From assembly GCA_015501585.1 (NCBI GenBank), contig JADNRY010000178.1, forward strand, positions 1 to 64,000: a stretch of DNA of 64,000 nt, read 5' to 3'. The notes beneath the pieces are model-generated. The model searched no databases and was not told where the DNA came from. It was given only the letters and a program-made list of their open reading frames with translations. A program made the position numbers and the translations under genes. The DNA is from Rhodocollybia butyracea. Taxonomy: Eukaryota; Basidiomycota; Agaricomycetes; Agaricales; Omphalotaceae. Positions 23,542-34,375 of the stretch are shown in pieces; the first letter of the stretch is position 1; each line of letters opens with the position of its first letter.

Positions 23542-25021
23542 ATGAGAGCTCCAGATATACAACCCTATCGTTTTGCTTTGCTCGAACGTTTTTGCAATAT
23601 GTTCTAATATACTCTCTCTTTTTTCTCCTGTTCGTTTGCTGCTTAGGTAAAAGACAGAGTTGAAGGTGAGCTTCGGTGAGGTTCTTGACACTTTTTTACA
23701 GTGTACTGAGCGCCGCCTTGTGAAATTTCCTAGGGTACTATAACAAATTCCCGCCACAGTCACTCGGTGTTAAAGTGGAAACTCGCATGGTTGGCGATAT
23801 ATCAAAAAAGGCTCTTGTTCTGACCAAGGATGTTCAAGTGGGAGAAGTCATTTACAAAGTGCGTTGTTGAAATTTCAGAGTTGTATATCTACCAACTGGA
23901 TATAACAGGAATTCCCTATTGTTGGAGCCCTCGACTCTGATCTTCAACCCAAAGGACTCTACTGTACCCAATGTCTGCGAGAAGTAGAACCCTCTATGTC
24001 TATCAAATCCCCTGAAAGCCCCGTCTACGAAGCCGTTTACTGCTCCCAAGCTTGCCAGTCCCTCGCCAAACCCCAGCACCACAACCTCCTCTTCACACTC
24101 GAGCGCCCTCTACCTCCGCAGATTCCTCTGGATGAAATCACCCCTGAGAAACTCGAAGCTCGTCGAAAAGCCCACACCCAATTTGCCGATTACCTAAAAA
24201 ACCAGGCGTATGGACATTCAGCACCGCTGCTCGTAGCACGATTCATCGCTCGCCAAGTCGCTTCGGAAATGAACAAACTGATTCCTGGTTCGTCAGGAAT
24301 CCCGAGCTCGCAGGATTATGCTGGTGCCGATGATGAAGAGTATCTTCTTGCTGACCATATTGAGCGGTTACGATATGTAGAAATCACTCCGCCTCAGGAA
24401 GAGTTGAAGTTAATTACCGCGGTTTTGGATACCGTTCTGCCTGGTTTGGATTCTTTGGTCACGGAAGAAAGGTATTCCACTCTTTTAGGGAAGATGGCGT
24501 ATAATGCATTCGGAGTGTATTATGATGGCGCGCGCGATGACAAGGTAAGTATACAGATTTTTTCTACTGGATAATATTAAAATCATTATTTTCAGCCTGC
24601 GCCAACCGCTCGCCCTGAAGATATTGAAAGGACTCGTACGCCCATGGGAACTTCTCGTCAAATTGGTAGTGCCGTCTACACCGTCTCTTCATATCTCGCA
24701 CATTCCTGCGATCCCAATGCTCGTCCCTCGTTCAACGCCGGAAACTCTCAACTGCACCTCATCGCCAACCGGGATCTCAAAGCGGGCGAAGAGCTCACCG
24801 TCGCTTATGTGGATGTTGCGCAGCGTCAAGACGAGAGTGTCGAGGAATGTAGGCGGAGGCGCAGGATGGAGCTTGCACGTGGGTGGAAGTTTGCATGCCC
24901 GTGTGAGAGGTGTGAGCGGGAGGGAACGACGGTGGGGTCGGAGGACGAGGAGAATATCGGGGATGAGTCGAGGGTGGAAAAGAATATGCAACGTTTTGAA
25001 TCTAATGAAGGACCGTTGTAG
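23542..25021 (+). CDS. SET5: SET-domain protein, SET5/SMYD type
   Basis: Firm exons are 23787-23858 (extending upstream to about 23737), 23909-24544 and 24596-25021. A small exon near 23646-23664 (VKDRVE) joins the firm part in frame. The ATG at 23542 would reach it only with one extra base in a T5 run, so the start is unsettled. Motifs: an opening SET strand (VGDISKKALVLTKDVQVGEVIY), a Cys-pair insert (LYCTQCLREV then YCSQACQ) like the MYND-type insert of this class, the SAM-binding SYLAHSCDPNARP, a GEELTVAYVD strand, and the post-SET zinc cluster FACPCERC. Yeast SET5 methylates histone H4 lysines. That activity is expected from the family but not shown. TOM20 ends 58 bp before the proposed start. 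Confidence 0.8.
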
Positions 25022-26102
25022 ACGGCGCACGGGAGGTGCTCGCTGCCTTGACTACTTGTCCAATATTTAGAGTACTGATCTCAATAATATATGCCTGCTT
25101 GCTTATACTGGGACTAGCATGCCAAGTTAATAAGATTATTGTCTTTCAGGGTATACTTCGAGGTACTTTGTGCCACTGCTCGAGGAACATGATCCATTTG
25201 TTTGTAACTCGATTTACCGATTTACCGACGCAACCGGCGCAGAACCGTCATCGTACTCCATATTCCGCTCTTTGGCCGAGCAAAATCCAGACTGATAGGA
25301 AGAGAAAAATAACCGACACTTATTGGAGACTAAACTAACTACTTATGTCAGGCGAGGCAATTGATATTCTCGCCAGTAACCGCAGCGGCCCTCGAGGTGC
25401 AATGAATTCAAACTCCTCATGGTCTCATACATGTGAGTTCCCTCAATGGGAGCCACGAAAAAGATTGCAGTTTCATGTTGGTGGGGAAATGTGGGGAAGA
25501 AAACTGAAATTAAGTACATTAAGTAAGTACCTAAATTGAAAGGTTGAAACGCCTTGGAAAAAATTAAAAAAGGACTTACAGAAAACCTGTCTCAGCCACA
25601 ATCGAAAGGTGAAAGAAAGAAGGCAAGGTGAAGGTATTAAGCGTTCTTCCACCGAAATCAAACGTATTGACGTTCTCTCCGGATCGGATATCAGATATTT
25701 CGCCATCCAACGGACCTGGCTTGCCCTTTTAGGTTTGACAGAAACAGGTGAAGCGGGAGAGAAGACGATGGAGGCAGGAGATGCTAAAGATCGTCATCAG
25801 AAGATCTTCCTGAGACGAGAAAAACGGGAGGTTTTAAGTGTGGGCCTTGAGAGCGGGAACATTTCCAGGGTGTTGATCATGAACTTGAAGCCGCCAGAGA
25901 TTTGACGCGCAGGTTTATTATATACATATCTGTGGGCAAGAATGGGACGCTGGAGGTTTAGCCTGGGTAACTAAAAGATCTTTGTGATACGCGCGCGCTA
26001 GATTGCCCACTTCTTAGTAAGTAGCCAGTCCATAGATGCATCGATGAGAGTCGGACTATCTGACATTTCAGGCCTTATCAATTTTGAACTTGGGTACTGA
26101 AG
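25022..26102. other. no gene supported
   Basis: About 1.1 kb without a recognisable family on either strand. Overlapping 77-98 codon frames near 25473-25905 lack domain features. Confidence 0.4.
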
Positions 26103-27081
26103 ATGGCTGCCACTGCCAGTGCAAGCTTCGGATACTTGATAATCCCTCCTTTGAGAAAACACACGGCAACCGTGATTTTTGCTCATGTGGGTCACGAAGT
26201 CCTCAATCTGCGATCTCAACTGAGGCTCGTCTTCAGGGTCTAGGCGAATCTGGACATGTTTGGAAATCTTTCGCGCAGCAATTACAGTGGTCTACCACAA
26301 CTCTTCAACATACCAAATGGATTCTTATTCATGCGTATGTATGTCCAATTTTTATTCTGAGCAACTTATCTAGAAAGTGGATCGAAGGCCAAAACGGTTA
26401 GTGACGGTCGACTACAAAATAGCAATGATGCCATCCTGGTGAGCTTATATGTAATGGCGTTCAATGGTAACTTGAACTTACCAGTTTTTACAATTGCAGG
26501 TTTAGCGGAGATACCACTGAATTGACCCCAGAGGCAGAGTCACAATTACTTTACAATATCAAGGCCTTGAACAATTTAATCGAGGCGGAGATGGTCAATT
26601 CAGGCTTGAGTTCTGAACGTATATTTCTGGGAGGCTTTGGCCAAGGTGGCATGGTAGCCCTCGGAACAGGCTTAACACTGGAGAAAAAACTGGGGGGAGT
26701 CATTGCCCTGAGCGCTACGCTGCCATTGAGATATCAGCTAAAGGAGGTATGTAATTAAACCCTTCTATGTATGCGTCCCTTTACAGAAACAGTTGTAAGT
26801 AGATGCTATCTCCTTACGCCAGAGAAATTCCCGTATTCTGGAGCTACGGCGCCGAACAGGTCGAATCCCTAATGAATGCGGGATCTGCACGCCAAAATGT
26901 GGAGTTTCTGAACAATCTCGGATTCATCATAACAACCGGACCTGCCGATGATCCAAAAGGCATCTTTTTCCATGTCTATCGCGGGCTAGGGCATGCTACA
27001 GATAAAGAGGAAGTGGAGGACCTGACTAAATGGTTAGAAAGTAAACTTTGCACTAAATCCCATAGATACGAACGCCTTTAG
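26103..27081 (+). CDS. acyl-protein-thioesterase-like protein lacking catalytic residues
   Basis: Five exons, 26103-26186, 26237-26334, 26388-26438, 26500-26746 and 26803-27081, with a continuous frame (252 residues). Family blocks are KHTATVIFAHGLGESGHVWKS, APKRLVTVDYKIAMMPSWF, LSSERIFLGGFGQGGMVAL, GGVIALSATLPL and GLGHAT. In active members the nucleophile motif is GFSQGG; here the codon at 26639-26641 is GGC (Gly). The acid loop, normally GHGxADPLV, reads SYGAEQVES, so the Asp is gone too. Only the His remains. Splice sites and frame are intact, so this looks like an expressed pseudoenzyme rather than a dead gene. A canonical paralogue lies at 33296-34237. Confidence 0.8.
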
Positions 27082-27310
27082 GTAGCCGCCGATCATCATG
27101 CATCAATGCGATACTGCCCACTGGTGCAGTTGGAGCACTGAAGCCCGAGTGGGTGGAATGAGTGTAAATCATTGATTGGACAGCGCCGGACAAGACGGGA
27201 AGCATCCGGCCTGTCAGCAAAGTCGCCATCAAGTCTTCATCAAGTCTTCATCAAGTCTACATGTTTTAAAGACTTCGAACATGTAACATTTTGTCCCGCA
27301 TCTACCCTCC

Positions 27311-30300
27311 ATGCATCCACCATATCCAAATAAGGCATCGTCAAGACGGTCTCAAGGGGCTTGCGACTTCTGTAGAAAGGTTCGCTAATAATCCTCTCGG
27401 ACTCTATGGATCATTAACTTGTTTTCTCCAGAAAAAAGGTAAGCAACCGATTACGAAAAGTTCATCTCCGGTGATAACTTATCTCTCCACCAACTCCCGC
27501 AAAGTTCGCTGTGAGTTTAGCTAGCACTGTCGGCCTTTGTGTGGCACTCAACCTGAGTAGGCGATAGCGCTACAAGACCAGGAAATATATGTTACAACTG
27601 CCAAAATGCAGACGTCAAATGCACACACAGCGCGGAGCAGAAGGTAACGTTCCTAAGCCACAGTCACTCGCAATGTTTTTATCAATCCATTTATTAGAAA
27701 CGAGGACCCAGAGTGGGGTAGGCAAATACGCACGTTGGTAAATCTCACCACTAAACTGACCCCTAGGACTATTCGGAAACACCCATCTGAATCTGTGCAG
27801 GCATTGGTAACTGCTATAGTAGCAGAGCCGGACACCTACCCCATTCCCGATGATCCAAATGTTGTTCGAAAAATGCTTCTTGACCTTTCACATTGTGTTC
27901 GTGGTTTAGAAAGACAACTGTCTAGATGGCGACGTACTGTTCAAGAGATATCCACCGAAACCCCTACAACCCCTCCTGGTTATTATTCTTCTGAGTCGTC
28001 AGAGGAGGAGACATTGTCTGTACAAGGCCTCACAATTAATGATCAACACCCGCAGCGGCACTTTGGAAAGTCGAGTAACTTGGTCATGATGAGGACAGCA
28101 GTGGACATTACGAAGGAGGTGAAGGCGGATGCCTTCCACCTTGTGCAGAAAAGGCCGGAGCTATGGGTGGTCTATCCTGTAAGCGCTCTTCTGAACTGAG
28201 GAACTTAGGATAGTTCATTAATGACCCCCCACCCAGTGGTATCTAGAACGCAACTTCGAACTACGACCTCTGGTATTTCCGGAAGATGATTTACTTTCAG
28301 ATCTTTGCACGCTGTACTTTAAATATGTCCATGACTTCGTGCCAGTGTTGCACCGACCCACTTTCGAAAGGTCTATAACGGATAAACTGCACCTTCGGGA
28401 CTACGACTTTGGGACTGTTGTTCTCTGTGTGTGCGCCATTGCTTCTCGGTACAGCAAAGATCCGCGAAATTTCCCTCCGAGTATAAACTCCGAACTTTCC
28501 TTGGGTAGGTAGTAAAGTGTTCACTCAAAAACAAGTCGCTTATGGAATATTTCAGGTTGGCCTTGGTATTCGCAAATCTCACACTTCCAAGTGAGCTTCA
28601 TAGAACCCCCGAGCCTGTACCTTCTACAGCGCTGCTGTGTAAGCGCTTTACTCAATACTGTCGTCAATACTAACCAATTTTAGCTCTCCGCTGTATATCT
28701 TGTGGGAACAGCAATCTTTCATTCAACTTGGGGAATAATCGGACAAGGTACCGAATGACCCAGTGTTATAAAGGACGGGTCTAAAAATCGATATAGGTAT
28801 CCGTTTGGGGCAAGAGATGGGTGTGCATCGAAAACAAAAAGGGCAACCAAGAACGGTTAACAATGAACTTTGGAGAAGAACGTTCTGGATGTTGCTAAAT
28901 TTTGATGTATTCCTCAGCATTAATTTTGGTCGACCTCGAGCTACCACAGGTGACGAGTGAGTTGTATAGTTCCTCGGAGCACTCAACAATTCCGAACTTT
29001 TCTTTTCAGTTTTGACCTCGAGCTCCCTGTAGAATGCGACGACGAGTATTGGGAAAATGAAGATCCTGCCAAGGCATTTGTTCAGCCACCAGGAGTCCCT
29101 CCAAGAAGCTCATTTTTCATTTATTATTCGAAACTCCTGAAAATTTCAGGATTTGCGTATCGCACACTAGTGAGTGCGTGTGTTGTGCTTGATAAAAATG
29201 ATGAGGTTCATGAGTCCTGTCTACTTAGTACTCCGTAACCAAGATGTACCTCTGGAAAAGGGTCACTCCTGTCGGTCCACACTGGGATCAGAAAGTAGTA
29301 ACAGAAGTCAATACTGAACTCAATCAATGGTTGTCTTCACTCCCCGAACACTGTAAGCTCACTGTCGAGAACCTTGATACCTTCCCTCAATTTAATATGC
29401 AGTGAGATGCAACTATCAAGGAGCGGAGATATTTCAATGTCAAGCCGCTGTTTTTACGTATGACTTTTGGTTGGTCTCAAATCCAGGTAGGTTTACATCA
29501 TGAATTCAGGACTGAAAGAAATAACATCGCGTATTCAGCTCCACAAACAGTTTATCCCCCGCCCCAATGCAAGTACGAGTATGATTTTTCCATCGCTTGC
29601 TATATGCACCAGTGCAGCGCGGGACTGTGTCAAGGCTATCGACATTTTGGAACCACTTGACTTCCAATTTCTTCCCCACCTAATGGTAAGTCATCTCCAC
29701 CTCTCGTTACTTTTCAAAGTTTACAAGCTGATGATATCTATCAATTATGAAGTCGCCTATCTATGTCTCTCCCACCGTCTTGCTCTTGACCATCTGGAGA
29801 GACAAGAGGTTACCTGTTCCTCCAGACACAAGCCAAGATAGGCAAGGTGTCGACAAATGCATGACGGTGTTGTCCAAGTATGAGCACAGGTGCGTATGCT
29901 GTCAGTTAAACAGGACGGAAGCTCAGTGTTTCGAGGATTTAGATATCAAGTGTCAGGCAGAGTCAGGCAAGTTACGACAGAGTTTTCACATGAGGTTGCA
30001 CTAATATATATTAATTCCAGAGACTCTTTGGGCAATATCATTTCCATGGTCGATCTCTATGTTGATAAAAAAACATGATACGCACGAATCTAATCTTGAT
30101 TCAAAACCTTCAACCACATCCTGCAACGACGACAAAATGATAGGCACAGTCTCCGACGGATGTTCCCGTATCCAGGAGACCTTTGTCTCGTATATCGGCC
30201 TGGGCCATGAAGATCCTTCGCTTTATCCCCGACCTCCGTGTCCTCCAGCCTTCGGATCCCAAGATCCCAATATAAACACGACCCGCAACTATCCACAACC

Positions 30301-30574
30301 CAACTTTGCTGTGCCGAATTATGCGACCGGTATGTACTTTGTAACCAACTCGCCCTTTTGGATATATTTACTAATTCCAGCAGACTGGCAGATGAATATG
30401 GACGCAACAACAACTTTGCCGCCGCATCCGCACATAGCCATTCCAACACCACCAACAAGTAGCACCATGGCTGTTGATGAGGACTGGAGTTCATTCATGG
30501 CGAACGTCGACCAATTATTGCTATCTGTCGGAGGGCGCGTTGATGCGAACCTGGAGCCTCCACATCGGAAGTAA
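27311..30574 (+). CDS. Zn2Cys6 transcription factor with fungal-specific regulatory domain
   Basis: Short exons assemble a Zn2Cys6 cluster near residue 18: CDFCRKKKVRC, then nine residues, then CYNCQNADVKC, as in Gal4-type binuclear clusters. A KRGPRVGYVEKL linker leads to the Fungal_trans domain: YFKYVHDFVPVLHRPTFERS, LCVCAIASRYSKDPRN, YLVGTAIFHSTWGIIGQGIR, EMGVHRKQ and ELWRRTFWMLLNFDVFLS. The C-terminus (SSFMANVDQLLLSVG) looks like an activation tail. One T5 run (about 29450) needs a one-base correction before SQIQLHKQFIPRPN. An intron near 29960 appears to use a GC donor. The promoter has three copies of a 12-bp CATCAAGTCTTC unit just upstream (27230-27262). Targets cannot be inferred; the family resembles xylanolytic-type activators. 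Confidence 0.85.
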
Positions 30575-30852
30575 TTAGATGGTCTTAGTCTTAGTCTTTT
30601 GTATGACACAGGGCCGGTTGGCATCACGTCTTGTGCAGGTTTAGAGTCGATATTCACCCGCAATAACGGAGTGCATTTACTCAGTTTTTATCGTTCAAAT
30701 TTTGTCGGCTGTGAGATATCCTTCTAGACCGTCAGGCCAGATTGGACAGGGCGATGAGCGTTGCGTTCCTGTTTGGCTGGGTTGTCTTCTAAACAAGAAT
30801 TCAGTAAACGAAGCCCTGACCTAGAGAAAATAAATATGGAGTATGTAAGTAA

Positions 30853-31883
30853 CTAGTTGAATACAAGCCCTCCATCGACCAAGATTGTCTGCCCTGTGAT
30901 ATAGCTTGAATCAGAGCCCGCAAGAAACGAGACCAATTTTGCCGTATCCTCCGGTATACTGGTTCTTCCTAATGCGATATTTTTTGTATGCGATTTAAAG
31001 TTCTCTCCTTTGGGTAAACCATTAACCCTTCCTAGCTCAGCGTCAATATGATCCCACATCGCAGACTGAACGATACCGGGAGCATAGCCGTTGACTGTGA
31101 TACCGTGTTTCCCGAGTTCTATGGCGAACGACTGAGTTAAGCTTCGAACCGCGGTCTTGGTGGCACTATATGCAGGAAGCATAACGTCGGCTCTGAATGA
31201 TGTCCCACTACATAAAAAGAAATGCGGGAATCAGATTTTCAAAGATCGACGGATTGCGTTGGGCTCACCTCGCAGCATTGAGGATCTTCCCCTTTGTCCC
31301 TTGTTTGATGAACTGCTGCGCGGCCGCGATGTTGGAATTTATCATTCCATACACATTAACCTCGAATAGTTCCCGCATGTCCGCCTCAGTGATCTCCATC
31401 GGCCAGCTGACTTTTGCGATACCTGCGTTCGCAACCATGACATTAAGGGGACCAAGTTCCGAAACAGATGCTTTTATCATTTCTTGGACAGATGCCATGG
31501 AAGAAACATCACCGCAGAACGCGATGGAGGAGCGACCTAAGGATTGGATTTCCTTCACCACCTGCAAGATTTGTGTGAACTACGTCTTCATCAAGGAAAA
31601 ACCACCCACGCTATTCACACCTTCCGCGTTTTGTTCCACGTCATTCACACAGATATCGAAACCGTCTCGGGCAAGACGTAAAGCGATTGCCTTTCCACTA
31701 CATATATAAAGATAGATTAGATATTAAAATCAATGTTCAGACGCACATCCCACGCGAGCTTCCGGTGACAATAGCTGATCTAACTTCGGTGGTGGGTGCA
31801 CCTGTAGCGAAATGCCGGAGTCTGCCCCATTGGGAGAACACAAGTCTGGGGTTGATTCTGGTAAAAATTTGAGGAGATAACAT
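30853..31883 (-). CDS. short-chain dehydrogenase/reductase (SDR), possibly mitochondrial
   Basis: Four exons splice in frame. The glycine-rich NAD(P) motif TGSSRGIGKAIALRLA is created by the first splice. FCGDV, VANAGIA, the NAASGTS catalytic-Ser region and the active-site YSATK follow, ending ALGRTSIPEDTAKLVSFLAG and ITGQTILVDGGLVFN, the usual classical-SDR finish. The N-terminus before the fold (MLSPQIFTRINPRLVFSQWG) is Arg-rich and lacks acidic residues, consistent with a mitochondrial presequence. It resembles diacetyl/acetoin-reductase-like SDRs, but substrate is not predictable. It is convergent with the zinc-cluster gene. No frame breaks. Confidence 0.85.
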
Positions 31884-32102
31884 GAGAGAATAGAAGGAAG
31901 AGACGACCAGACGGATTATATAGGTTTGGTCGGCCGTCTGAAGCTCTTGTTCACCTGATCGTTTTCGGCGCTTACTTACCCCAAGTTGTCCCAAGTTCAA
32001 GTTGCTCAAAATTAAATCATGGTGATCTGTTCAGACCGCTGCTCGTTGCAGTCAAGATAGATACGGTTCCTACGACAGCTGAGAATTCCAAAAAAAGATA
32101 AC

Positions 32103-33217
32103 TTAATATTTTAAGGCCTCCTCTGTCTGCTCCTGCTGGCCAATCAGTTCCTCTTCAGCTCCACTCTCAGCATCCTCCTGTTCTCCTTCTTGCTCGTCTG
32201 ATATTCCCTTACTGCCCTTGCTTTTCTTCCCTCCTTGCACAAACTTTCGCTTCGGAATTATGGAGTGAAAAGCCTCCTCCCAATTCGAGTTTCGACCCAT
32301 TTGAGCATGATCTCAAACACTTGGTTTACGGTAAGCACCTTTCGAGAAGGGAGAGAGTTTAAGTATTTTCCGATAGGTAGACGAGCGTGTCTGATGGATT
32401 GAGCCTCAGCCTTCTCAAATGTCAAGTTCTACAAGGAAAAGTAAGCTCATGTGGAGTTAAGGACAAAATCTGAACAAACTTTATAACGATTACGATCGAC
32501 GATTGCACCTATGATATAAACCTCATCAGGCAAGAGCTCTTCAAGTTCCTCCGTAGAATCTGCAGTCAGATAAAACGATAGATTTCTTCACATCCGTGTC
32601 AGAAGACCATAACCGTTCATAGCTGTCTGGCCACCATTCAGTCTTTGTCCATCGGGAATAAGCTGCATTATTCATTGTCTCTAATCTGCCGCGAGTGCGG
32701 CCGTTAAGCGAGGTGTAGAGCAGTGAAAAATGGATAAGAAGCGTTGCGATTTGCGCTGTAAGTATACGCGAGCTGCGAACATAGAGAATTGATTTCCTGT
32801 ATTCAAGTTTAATGAGCCATTGTAAGTTGGAGGGAAGGAGAAAAACTAGCCTTTTCCGACATCATTTCGTCGAAAGCTAAATCCAGAACAACTTTGCCAC
32901 CAAAACCACTCATTTTCTGCCTTTTCCGCTCTCGTTCTTCCTGCTCCGCCGCATCATCATCTTCTAATTCTCCAGCAGCTCTCTTCTGTGCTTTTATTTT
33001 TCTTTCTTTCCTTCCTCATCTGCTTTTCCCGAGCCCGCCGCTCGAGCTTGATCGCTTGATAGTGCTCAGCTTTGGCTGCTTTTTTCATTGCTTTTTTGCT
33101 CATTTTAGCTGGTTCTGGTTCTGCTGGTGGTTCATCCTTTGTCGATTCGTCGACATCGTTCTGAGGAATATCTGTGGGATCGAGAGACTCTGGGTCTTCG
33201 GAACCGAGAGCAGACAT
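32103..33217 (-). CDS. TRM10: TRM10, tRNA (guanine-9-N1)-methyltransferase
   Basis: Methylates G9 of tRNAs using SAM through a SPOUT fold. The N-terminal half is acidic then Lys/Arg-rich ([28 protein letters not shown]), which binds tRNA. The domain follows: [45 protein letters not shown], then the signature [35 protein letters not shown] and VFEIMLKW, ending [13 protein letters not shown] and an acidic tail. These closing blocks include the family's SAM-binding knot residues. At least one one-base slip occurs in a GAAAAA run near 33000. Its ATG is 78 bp from that of the divergent thioesterase gene. Confidence 0.88.
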
Positions 33218-33295
33218 GGGTGACGGAGATAAGTGAAAACCGGATTATTTGTCCGTGACTAACCACGATTTGTTCACCGCCTTCAGTGTTCCACA
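33218..33295. promoter_or_regulatory. shared promoter of TRM10 and the thioesterase gene
   Basis: Only 78 bp separate the two divergent start codons, so both transcripts must start within or upstream of this short spacer. Confidence 0.5.
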
Positions 33296-34237
33296 ATGGC
33301 CCAGTAGCAACTGCACTTCAATTTATCACTGTGCCCGCAGTGAAAAAGCATACAGCTACCGTTATTTTTGTCCATGTAAGCGCGTAGCTATTTATTACTT
33401 GTCTCGCGTATACTGACAGTATTTCGCAGGGTTTTGGGAGACACCGGCTATGGCTGGCATCCAGTTGCAACCATGTTTCAGAAAGACCATAGCTTAGAAC
33501 ATGTTAAGTTTGTCCTGCCTCATTCGCCTGAAGCTCCGGTTACTGCAAATATGGGCATAGTTATGCCTTTCGTGGTGAGTTCATTGATTGGTTTCCGTCA
33601 GCTCTAAATCTATATCTTTATATAGGTTTGACGTTAAATCGTTTGGATTTAGAGACGCTGAAGATGAAGCAGGGATTCTCAAGAGCAGGGCCTCTCTGAT
33701 ACAGTTAATCGATGCAGAGATCGCAGCAGGGACACCACCGAACCGTATCGTACTCGGCGGATTCAGTCAAGGCGCATCAATGTCACTGTTTACCAGTCTT
33801 TCGCTGGACAAGCAGCTTGCTGGTGTCGTTTGTCTTTCTGGATGGATACTGATCAAGACAACGTTCCAAAAGGTTTTCTTTTTATCATTAGCCACGTATA
33901 CATCGGGTGTTGATGCCTTTCTTCGTAGATGCTTGCCCCGCATTCGACCCGCTTCCTATTTTCTGGGGCCATGGTTCCGCTGACCCCCTGGTAAAGCCCA
34001 AGTTCGGTGAGAGTTTTCGTACGAATTCCAACCCTGCTATCACTTAGTCGTGTACCTTTCAGCTGAAGAATCAATTGACTGGCTCAAATCAATTGGGATA
34101 AGGAGGTGAAACCCGGGCAAAATAGTTTGAGTGGTTTATCGTATACTTTCTACCCAGGCGTCGGGCACAGTACCAATATGCAGGAATTGGAGGATCTAAA
34201 AGTGTGGATCGCTAAAGTAATTCCAGAGCGTGTATGA
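33296..34237 (+). CDS. acyl-protein thioesterase / lysophospholipase (APT1-like)
   Basis: Removes S-palmitoyl groups from cytosolic proteins. Blocks: VPAVKKHTATVIFVH, GLGDTGYGWHPV (after an intron), VKFVLPHSPEAPVTANMG, FDVKSFGF, then NRIVLGGFSQGASMSL with the nucleophile Ser, PIFWGHGSADPLVKPKF with the Asp, and GVGHSTN with the His. The triad is thus complete. As read, one-base slips occur after the ATG (CCC), in GGTTTTGG, in CCTTTCGTG just before an intron, and near 33950. Each sits in a short run, so assembly indels are suspected. It is a paralogue of the catalytically altered gene at 26103. Confidence 0.8.
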
Positions 34238-34375
34238 GTCTATGTATGAGTCTATATGAGTATAGGAAACAAGTTTTGATGGATGACGAGTACTCGGAGC
34301 CCCGGACCTTGATACGTAAAAACAACCTTTGTATCCTCCACTCTCCCATCTTTCTTGCTTGCTTTTTTGGACAAA

